A stretch of DNA of 46,180 nt from Nanobdellota archaeon (GTDB lineage Archaea; Nanobdellota; Nanobdellia; Pacearchaeales; GW2011-AR1), in assembly GCA_027858295.1 (NCBI GenBank), contig JAQICZ010000010.1, forward strand, positions 1 through 46,180, in the 5' to 3' direction. Position 1 is the first letter of the stretch, and each line of letters starts with the position of its first letter. Positions 40,305 through 46,180 of the stretch are shown piece after piece. A model generated the notes under the pieces. It was not told the origin of the DNA, did not search any database, and saw only the letters and a list, made by a program, of their open reading frames with translations. The translations under genes and the position numbers were made by a program.

Positions 40305-40952
40305 CTACTCTTTCTTTGGTTCAGCAGCTTCCATCTCTTCTGTTTTCAAATTCAAGCCAAGAATCTCTTTGTATTTATCAGCAAACATATCAACAAATTG
40401 CTTCATTCCTTTTTGAACTTTAATTATTAAATCTTTACCCTGAGCTTCAAATTCAAAGTTTTTTCTGAAAAAGAAATCATTCATTGCTTTAATCTGTTCG
40501 TTCTTATCCTCAACTTTTCGATTTACAACAATCTTGTATGTTACATCTTTCCCAGCAATAGGATTATTGAAGTCAGCCATAACCCTTCCGCCTGAAACAG
40601 TCAATATTTTAGCAATACGACCATCAAAGTTGAACATTGATCCTGGAATAGGATTAATTTTGTTTAGAGCAAAAGTTTGAATTGGAATCATCTGAATAGC
40701 TTTAGGATCTCTCTTTCCAAAAGCATCTTCTGGTTTCAAGTCAATATTATATTCTCCAATATCTTTTCCAATCAAAAATTCATCAGCACCTTTCACAAAC
40801 ATCTTCTCCCCAACTGCAAAAACAAATGGTTTAGTCTCTCCCTTAATCTTAGACGTCTCTAAATCTTCTTTTATATTTGAGTCAAAAATAGCACCATCCT
40901 TAATTCTTCCTGTAAAATTAATCTCAATAAAATCTCCTTTTGTAAGTACCAT
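40305..40952 (-). CDS. FKBP-type peptidyl-prolyl isomerase (SlyD-like)
   Basis: A 215-residue archaeal long FKBP: MVLTKGDFIEINFTGRIKDG, GAIFDSNIKED, then KPFVFAVGEKMFVKGADEFL, the IF-type insertion, and VNRKVEDKNEQIK. The C-terminal 70 residues are an extra domain found in archaeal versions. It helps folding by proline isomerisation. The start at 40952 (MVLTKG) fits the family better than an in-frame ATG five codons earlier. Confidence 0.9.
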   Translation of the reverse strand: MVLTKGDFIEINFTGRIKDGAIFDSNIKEDLETSKIKGETKPFVFAVGEKMFVKGADEFLIGKDIGEYNIDLKPEDAFGKRDPKAIQMIPIQTFALNKINPIPGSMFNFDGRIAKILTVSGGRVMADFNNPIAGKDVTYKIVVNRKVEDKNEQIKAMNDFFFRKNFEFEAQGKDLIIKVQKGMKQFVDMFADKYKEILGLNLKTEEMEAAEPKKE

Positions 40953-41213
40953 GATAAGGGAATTCAAGAATGCTTTATAAAATTAATTATATTATTGACT
41001 CTGTTGAAAATCTCCGATTTTAATTTCGCAGCTAGAAGCTTGACGCTTGAGTTTTTTTTATACAGAGTTCAAGTACTCGTATGGCTAACAAGGCAACTTA
41101 GAGTGTCCTTAAGTCTCATGCTTCAAGCCTCAGGCCTCCAGCTGCTTTGTTGGTTCGCTCAACAAAGCCTATGATTACAAAAACTTTATAAACGGAATAA
41201 AATTTTACCTATC

Positions 41214-41603
41214 ATGGTAGCAAAAATCATCGGTGCGACAGAAGCAAGAGTAGGAACAAATATTATTCATGAAGGTCTCTTCTATACAGTTAAAAAAATG
41301 GATGTTTCAAAGACTGGCAAACACGGTCACGCTAAATGTAGAATTGAAGCAGCAAACATGTTCACAGAAAATAAGAAGATTTTTCTAATTCCAGGGCATG
41401 ATAAACTTGAAGTACCTTCAGTAAACAAAAACAAAGCCCAAGTTCTTTCTCTTCACGGTGATAAAGCAAGTGTAATGGATTTGGAATCTTTTGAGACAAT
41501 AGATGTTGATATTCCATTAGATTTTGAATCAGAATTAGTAGAAAACGATAACGTTGAATACTGGGACATTGAAGGTTCATTAATATTAAAAAGAAAATTA
41601 TAA
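41214..41603 (+). CDS. eif5a: Translation factor aIF5A
   Basis: A 129-residue protein with the hypusine loop SKTGKHGHAK; Lys36 would be modified. The C-terminal OB fold reads VLSLHGDKASVMDLESFETI. It relieves ribosome stalling at polyproline. A TATA-like CTTTATAAAC lies upstream, and eL40 follows 1 nt after the stop. Confidence 0.95.
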   Translation: MVAKIIGATEARVGTNIIHEGLFYTVKKMDVSKTGKHGHAKCRIEAANMFTENKKIFLIPGHDKLEVPSVNKNKAQVLSLHGDKASVMDLESFETIDVDIPLDFESELVENDNVEYWDIEGSLILKRKL

Positions 41604-41604
41604 A

Positions 41605-41769
41605 ATGGCAACAAAAATACCCGAAGCACAAAATAGATTATTTAAGAATGTTTTTATCTGTTCAAAATGTTCATCTAAAATGAAAGCAGACCCCCAAAAA
41701 ATTCTAAAGGGTAAGATTAAGTGTAGAAAATGCCAAAAGTCTCAATTCAGAGTATCAAAGAAGAAGTAA
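41605..41769 (+). CDS. rpl40e: 50S ribosomal protein L40e
   Basis: A 54-residue zinc-ribbon protein: MATKIPEAQNRLFKNVFICS, Cys at 19/22 and 40/43 (CSKC, CRKC), basic tail FRVSKKK. Length and motif match archaeal eL40. It begins 1 nt after the aIF5A stop, so the two form an operon. Confidence 0.93.
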   Translation: MATKIPEAQNRLFKNVFICSKCSSKMKADPQKILKGKIKCRKCQKSQFRVSKKK

Positions 41770-41947
41770 TCTTTCTTAATCTAATCTTATAATTTATTAC
41801 AATCTAGATTTGACATTATCTTTTTTTGCATTTCGTCCTAAGCTTCTAGCTTCCGGCTTCCATCGGCAAATCTTCGATTTGCTAACTTATTTATTTGCCA
41901 ACTTATTTAAATGAAGTTTATTTCATATATGAGAATAAGGTGACACT

Positions 41948-43348
41948 ATGGACAAATTAATGATTTTCGATTTAAGTTTATTAGCAGCATTTGTTATTTT
42001 TGTAGGACTTTTCTTATATAATAATAGAACTAAGTTAACAAAGGAAGGCTGGCTATGGTTATACCATACAAGCTGGGGGCTTAAGATAATAAAAAAAATT
42101 GGCAAGAAATATGAGAAATGTTTGAAGGTCTCAAGCTATGTTTCAGTAACTCTTGGATATTTCTTAATGGCAGTAATGATTTGGCTATTCGGAAAAATCG
42201 TTTGGATTTATGCATTCCATGGAGATCTAGTAAAATCAATCAAGTTGCCTCCGATTATGCCGTTGATTCCATACCTGCCACAAATATTCAAATTAGATTT
42301 TCTGCCACCATTCTACTTTTCATATTGGATTATTATCCTGGCGGTAATTGCAATTACCCACGAATTGTTCCACGGAATCTACGCAGCAGTTTACAAAGTA
42401 GACACAAAAACAACAGGTTTCGGGTTTTTCCCATTCTTTTTCCCAATCTTCTTAGCAGCTTTCGTGAACTTAAACGAAAAAATAATGGCAAAGAAATCTA
42501 GCTTCAAACAAAGAGCCGTCCTTTCCGCCGGGACTTTCGCAAACGTATTAACAGCAATAGTAGGATTAATACTGATGTGGGGCTTCTTCTCTTTAACATT
42601 CTCTCCTGTAGGAGTAGTGTTTGATGATTATGCTTATAATGATGTAAATGTGTCAAGTATAGAGTCAATAAATGGCTTGCAATTAGAATTTAATGGAATG
42701 TCTCCCGTCTTCGGATCAAATGACGGAAAGATGGTTGCAAATGGGACCACATACTTTGCCCTAAAAGCAACAAATGCAGAGAATAGCATAGCTAGACTTT
42801 ATTATGATGCTCCGGCAATAGCTGCAAACTTAACAGGCCCAATCATGAAAATAAATGGAGAAACAATCTCCTCATTAGAAAAATTAACAGAAGAACTCTC
42901 AAAATATTCTCCAGGTGAAACAATATCCATAACGACTTATGAAGGAGAAGAACAAACAAAACAAATTACTTTAGCAGAAAATCCTTTAGATAGTGAAAAG
43001 GCCTGGTTAGGAATTTCCTTCCTAGATAAAACTCCAAGTGGATTAATCGGCAAAGTTTCAGCCTTCACAGTTTCCTACAAAAAACCAAGCGTTTACTACA
43101 TGCCTTCCTCAGACGCAGCAAAATTCATTTACGACTTGTTATGGTGGTTAGTATTAATCTCCTTCAGTGTTGCTCTTGTAAACATGCTCCCAATGGGAAT
43201 CTTCGATGGTGGTAGATTTTTCTATCTAACAATTTTGACATTTACAAAATCAGAAAAAGCTGCAGAAAAAGGCTTTAAATGGATGACACAACTTCTGCTA
43301 TTCGCACTTCTGGTAGTGATGTTCTTCTGGGCTAAAAATTTATTTTAA
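41948..43348 (+). CDS. Site-2 protease family membrane metalloprotease
   Basis: A 466-residue M50 protein with about six membrane helices. The zinc motif HELFH is at residues 138-142 (AITHELFHGIYAAVYK), and the third-ligand motif reads NMLPMGIFDGGRFFYL near residue 410. Between them is a PDZ-like domain (PIMKINGETISSLEKLTEEL). Such enzymes cut membrane helices of regulators or clear signal peptides. The substrate here is unknown; the many signal-anchor proteins in the window are candidates only by association. Confidence 0.9.
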   Translation: MDKLMIFDLSLLAAFVIFVGLFLYNNRTKLTKEGWLWLYHTSWGLKIIKKIGKKYEKCLKVSSYVSVTLGYFLMAVMIWLFGKIVWIYAFHGDLVKSIKLPPIMPLIPYLPQIFKLDFLPPFYFSYWIIILAVIAITHELFHGIYAAVYKVDTKTTGFGFFPFFFPIFLAAFVNLNEKIMAKKSSFKQRAVLSAGTFANVLTAIVGLILMWGFFSLTFSPVGVVFDDYAYNDVNVSSIESINGLQLEFNGMSPVFGSNDGKMVANGTTYFALKATNAENSIARLYYDAPAIAANLTGPIMKINGETISSLEKLTEELSKYSPGETISITTYEGEEQTKQITLAENPLDSEKAWLGISFLDKTPSGLIGKVSAFTVSYKKPSVYYMPSSDAAKFIYDLLWWLVLISFSVALVNMLPMGIFDGGRFFYLTILTFTKSEKAAEKGFKWMTQLLLFALLVVMFFWAKNLF

Positions 43349-43984
43349 AAAATAAATTTTTTCCACAGGATTTCCACAGAAATCCGAGGACTTAAATATT
43401 TTCAAGTGTTGAAAATGTTTTGCGCAAGACTTTAGTCTGAGCCCCTAATTCAAAATGGGGAATTTTATCTCTGAAGATATAAAATTTAGCAGAAAATTTT
43501 GAACCGAATTTGTTCTAATATTAATTTAGTATTTTAAGATTGCAATATTTAAAATCAAAGATTTTTTATTCCCTCCCAGGGCAGTTTCTCTCAGCTTTCT
43601 TTTTTTTAATGGCACTGATAGAAAGGCCCACCCATTAAGTTATCTCGCCAGGAGCTTGGCGGTTAGGAATTGTGTGTTTGTTTTTGGTATTATAAAAATA
43701 AATCTTGCAAATGCTCTAAATCTGGCACAAAACACCAATAAGCGACATCTGATCCCGCAACATTAATTCAATTTGTCTTAGCAGAGCAAGTGCACCCTGC
43801 CGAAAGGCGGGTGAAGCGCCGCGGGTGCGTAAGTCATCTTCTAATTCATAACCTTTGACCCACAACTGCTCCTCCAAGCTTTTAACTCCTATATCTTTTA
43901 TCATAATTTATGCCAAGAAAAAGAATGAGAAAAACACCTAGCTCATGAGTTTTATTTAAGAGAAATAAAACCCAATACAATTAT
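43349..43984. other. Non-coding region with an F2 repeat
   Basis: The F2 copy at about 43730-43832 contains GCAACATTAATTCAATTTGT, CTTAGCAGAGCAAG and a hairpin. CACCC (43793-43797) pairs with GGGTG (43809-43813), T43798 is unpaired, and GCC pairs with GGC around GAAA. GCGGGTGCGTAAG closes it. The remainder is AT-rich with no gene seen. Confidence 0.6.
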
Positions 43985-44542
43985 TCACTTAAACTTCCGA
44001 ATAAATCCAAGTGGCCTGTACGGACTTTTACCAATAATATTATGATCAGCAGCGAATCTAAGATCTTCAATCGTATAAAATGCTTTAGAATTTATTCCCT
44101 TGACAGCAAGGACTAACTTATTTAGTTCTTTTTTATTTATGATACATAAAATCATCTTTATTTTTCCATTGTAGCCTTGCCCATTAATAACAGTCATTGA
44201 ATAATTCAATTCTTTTAATTTCTCTATGATTTTAGCACTCTCCTTTTGTACAGAAATTCTAACCAAAACCTTTCCAATAGAAAGCTTGTCCTCAATTAAC
44301 ATTCCAATATATGTTCCAGCTGCAAATCCAGCAGCATATGCTACATAAAGCACAGAAGAATTTACATTACTCATAAGTTTAGAAACAACTATTATCCAAA
44401 TCAAAACTTCAAAGAATCCTAATATGGGAGCAAGATATTTCAATCCCTTAGAGATAAAAATCATCCTAATTGTACCAAGACTAACATCCAAGATTCTTGC
44501 AATAAAGATTAATATCGGCAGTAATATAAGATTCATTTCCAT
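43985..44542 (-). CDS. UPF0316/DUF2179 membrane protein
   Basis: A 185-residue protein with three N-terminal membrane helices (PILIFIARILDVSLGTIRMI, LGFFEVLIWIIVVSKLM, YAAGFAAGTYIGMLIEDKLS) and a C-terminal DUF2179 domain with IEKLKELNYSMTVINGQGYN. This is the UPF0316 layout. Related DUF2179 domains bind nucleotides in regulatory membrane proteins, but no role is established here. Bacterial homologues are common. Confidence 0.85.
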   Translation of the reverse strand: MEMNLILLPILIFIARILDVSLGTIRMIFISKGLKYLAPILGFFEVLIWIIVVSKLMSNVNSSVLYVAYAAGFAAGTYIGMLIEDKLSIGKVLVRISVQKESAKIIEKLKELNYSMTVINGQGYNGKIKMILCIINKKELNKLVLAVKGINSKAFYTIEDLRFAADHNIIGKSPYRPLGFIRKFK

Positions 44543-44630
44543 TCCAGACTCTAGCCATTATGGTTTTTAAACTCTCCTAGATTTTTTCCTTCTTCCAAAC
44601 TCTTTTAAACATATGAATTTTTTTTCAATT

Positions 44631-45641
44631 ATGTCAAGAGCAAGAAAAAGAGTCAGAAAAGAAACCTATGAACCAGTCGGAGCACATTCCGCAGTACAAT
44701 TATGCAACTGGACAAAAAAATCCCTGAAAGGGGAAGGTGACTGCTTCAAAAACAAATTCTACGGAATTGAATCACACAGATGTTGTCAAATGACACCCTC
44801 AATCTTCTGTAACAATCGGTGCATCCATTGTTGGAGAGATATCACTAATGCAAAAGACGAAATAGTAAAAAGTCCAGACAGTCCAGACAGCATAATTGAA
44901 GGAGCAATTAAAGCCCAACAAAAATTATTAACAGGTTTCAAAATAGATCCAAATTCAGAAAAGATTCAACTCTCAAAAGCAGACCAAAAAAAATTAGAAG
45001 AAGCCCAACAGCCAAATCAATTCGCATTGTCCTTAACAGGCGAGCCAACACTCTATCCAAAAATAGGAGAACTAATCCAAAAGATTAGAGAACACGGCTC
45101 AACATCTTTCCTAGTGACAAACGGCCTGCAACCAGAAGTAATTCAAGAATTAATAGATAATAATCAACTCCCAACAAGACTCTACGTCTCAGTAAATACC
45201 TCAAACAAAGAAGCTTTCGATAAATTCCACAGAAGCCTAAAAGAAAACGCCTGGGAAAAACTAAACGAAACACTACAACTCTTCAAAAAAATAACGCAGA
45301 ATAATAAGACAGTCTTTAGAATGAACCTAGTTCGTGACCTAAACATGGAAGATAAATTCATACCAGAATTTGCAAGCATGATAAAGAATTGTCAACCAGA
45401 CTTTATAGAAATCAAAGGCTACATGTCAGTAGGCTTCGCCCGTGAAAGAATGGGCTACGACAAAATGCCAACACATCAAGAGATGCTTACTTTTATTAAA
45501 AAACTGGAGCAAGCACTGCAGTCAACAGTTGACGTTCAACAGTCTACGGATTACAAACTTCAAGACGAGCACGAAGCATCAAGGGCGTATGTCTTATGTA
45601 AAGATAAGAACAATTTGAAGATTAAGAAAGAGGATTATTAA
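44631..45641 (+). CDS. taw1: 4-demethylwyosine synthase TYW1
   Basis: A 336-residue radical-SAM enzyme that adds two carbons of pyruvate to N1-methylguanosine-37 of tRNA-Phe, making the tricyclic wyosine base. The radical-SAM Cys are 60, 64 and 67 (FCNNRCIHCWRD). The second cluster fits Cys25, Cys38 and Cys51. LSLTGEPTLYPKIGELIQKI and EIKGYMSVGFARERMGYD are family motifs; DYKLQDEHEASRAYVLCKDK is the usual end. A heptamer array adds QSTVDVQQST just before that end. The ATG at 44631 is about 25 nt after a TATA box (CTTTTAAACA). Confidence 0.93.
   Translation: MSRARKRVRKETYEPVGAHSAVQLCNWTKKSLKGEGDCFKNKFYGIESHRCCQMTPSIFCNNRCIHCWRDITNAKDEIVKSPDSPDSIIEGAIKAQQKLLTGFKIDPNSEKIQLSKADQKKLEEAQQPNQFALSLTGEPTLYPKIGELIQKIREHGSTSFLVTNGLQPEVIQELIDNNQLPTRLYVSVNTSNKEAFDKFHRSLKENAWEKLNETLQLFKKITQNNKTVFRMNLVRDLNMEDKFIPEFASMIKNCQPDFIEIKGYMSVGFARERMGYDKMPTHQEMLTFIKKLEQALQSTVDVQQSTDYKLQDEHEASRAYVLCKDKNNLKIKKEDY
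45514..45548 (+). repeat. Heptamer array inside the taw1 gene
   Basis: CACTGCA, GTCAACA, GTTGACG, TTCAACA, GTCTACG make five heptamers of the type seen in the non-coding arrays. They encode ALQSTVDVQQST in a loop before the last conserved strand of TYW1. The frame is intact. Confidence 0.65.
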
Positions 45642-45671
45642 ATATATTCAAAAGTTCCCAACAGTTGTATA

Positions 45672-45971
45672 TTACTTAGGATTTTTATAGAAGAAATAAC
45701 GTTCCTTATCTTGAGTCGTTTCTCTTCTTACTGTTAGATAAATTGATGTGTCTTCAATCTTACAACCCTGGATATTACCTTTTATTATATATTTTGCAGG
45801 TGATTCTCCTATAGGAAATATGTTTGCACCAAATATACCAAAATGTGCATCAAGTAAGTCATTTTCAGATTCAACTTCTATTGGAAGGGACTTCACAAAA
45901 TCAAGTCTCTTCTTTAGTCCTGAGATTGACAAATTTTTTTCATGAAAGTGAATTGTTAAATCTTTCTCCAT
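45672..45971 (-). CDS. Hypothetical protein (99 aa)
   Basis: A 99-residue soluble protein: MEKDLTIHFHEKNLSISGLK, LLDAHFGIFGANIFPIGESP, and a C-terminal TTQDKERYFFYKNPK. No family is recognised. A TATA-like ATTAAAAAG lies about 27 nt before the ATG and the codons look genuine. It converges with taw1, 30 bp away. Confidence 0.6.
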   Translation of the reverse strand: MEKDLTIHFHEKNLSISGLKKRLDFVKSLPIEVESENDLLDAHFGIFGANIFPIGESPAKYIIKGNIQGCKIEDTSIYLTVRRETTQDKERYFFYKNPK

Positions 45972-46180
45972 ATATGATTAAGCAATATATGCTTTTTAAT
46001 AATTTATATCCTGAGTAGCTCCCTTCATGCACGCAGCGCGAACGGATAATTCAACTTCCCTCATATCTGATTTTACGAAGCGATTTGCACTCTCCCTAAA
46101 CTCTTCCTTCAAGTCCATTTCCTTTAAAAGAATTATTAGCAATTTCATACCACAACTTCATTTGATTATAATCTTCTCTT
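45972..46180. other. Non-coding end of the window
   Basis: The stretch has a GCGCGAACGGATAATTCAAC repeat like the IS target family, then a pyrimidine-rich sequence. No gene is seen up to the edge. Confidence 0.5.

Noticed and set aside
43560-43690. Possible small structured RNA near GGCAGTTTCTCTCAGC
   Set aside because: No convincing stem set, box C/D or box H/ACA pattern could be made by eye.
43716-43904. 62-codon minus-strand open frame
   Set aside because: It coincides with the F2 repeat and its hairpin; the reading frame is a by-product of GC-rich repeat sequence.

Overview
The window comes from an AT-rich archaeon, most likely a DPANN lineage of the Pacearchaeota/Woesearchaeota type. 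Archaeal markers are prefoldin beta, RpoP, eL37 and eL40 zinc ribbons, Spt5, SecE, aIF5A, archaeal SepF with FtsZ, TYW1, S-layer proteins, VapBC and an archaeosortase. Many genes have a TATA box 21-33 nt before the start codon, which suggests leaderless mRNAs. The phylum assignment is inference from gene content.

Layout. 1-2280: a complete IS1182-type insertion sequence (16-bp inverted repeats, 4-bp target duplication) beside repeat-filled non-coding DNA. 2281-12032: a plus-strand block of surface genes. Five encode short basic leaders followed by a hydrophobic helix, as in type IV pilin-like class III signal peptides. Two encode large Cys-rich exported or membrane proteins, and one encodes an AlbA/Schlafen-type regulator wedged in by stop/start overlaps. 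12570-14084: a VapBC pair and a winged-helix regulator bounded by heptamer repeat arrays. 14567-23199: two S-layer paralogues with matching leaders, ends and terminators but divergent centres. They are separated by about 4 kb of repeats, a small hypothetical gene, an interrupted NYN nuclease gene and a RhuM relic. 23200-24549: a dense array of structured repeats. 24550-27641: an intact RhuM gene, two related membrane-anchored proteins and a small exporter. 27993-30310: an archaeosortase next to a surface protein with a C-terminal anchor. 30588-46180: mainly housekeeping genes. The L37Ae-RpoP-prefoldin and FtsZ-SecE-Spt5-L11 clusters are recognisable, the latter split by an exported lipoprotein-like gene. 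After these come FKBP, aIF5A, eL40, a site-2 protease, UPF0316 and TYW1.

The most unusual content is between genes. Four repeat types recur: (1) heptamer minisatellites, which have also entered coding sequence; (2) R1, a repeat containing TTATCCACTGCGTTGCGGGC, arrayed at 23521-24350, with alternative or interleaved base pairing; (3) F2, ending in a hairpin with one unpaired T whose stem varies in sequence but keeps pairing; (4) palindromic elements around a TTTACCAAGG loop, nested inside one another. Small modules beginning CCTGAG sit inside other repeats, and empty counterparts of their sites are present in the same window. This suggests a population of tiny, structured, possibly mobile non-coding elements.

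The surface theme is consistent. Pilin-like proteins, Cys-rich exported proteins, two S-layer proteins, an archaeosortase with a candidate substrate and a site-2 protease together describe an elaborate envelope. No secretion ATPase, prepilin peptidase, CRISPR array or rRNA gene was seen.
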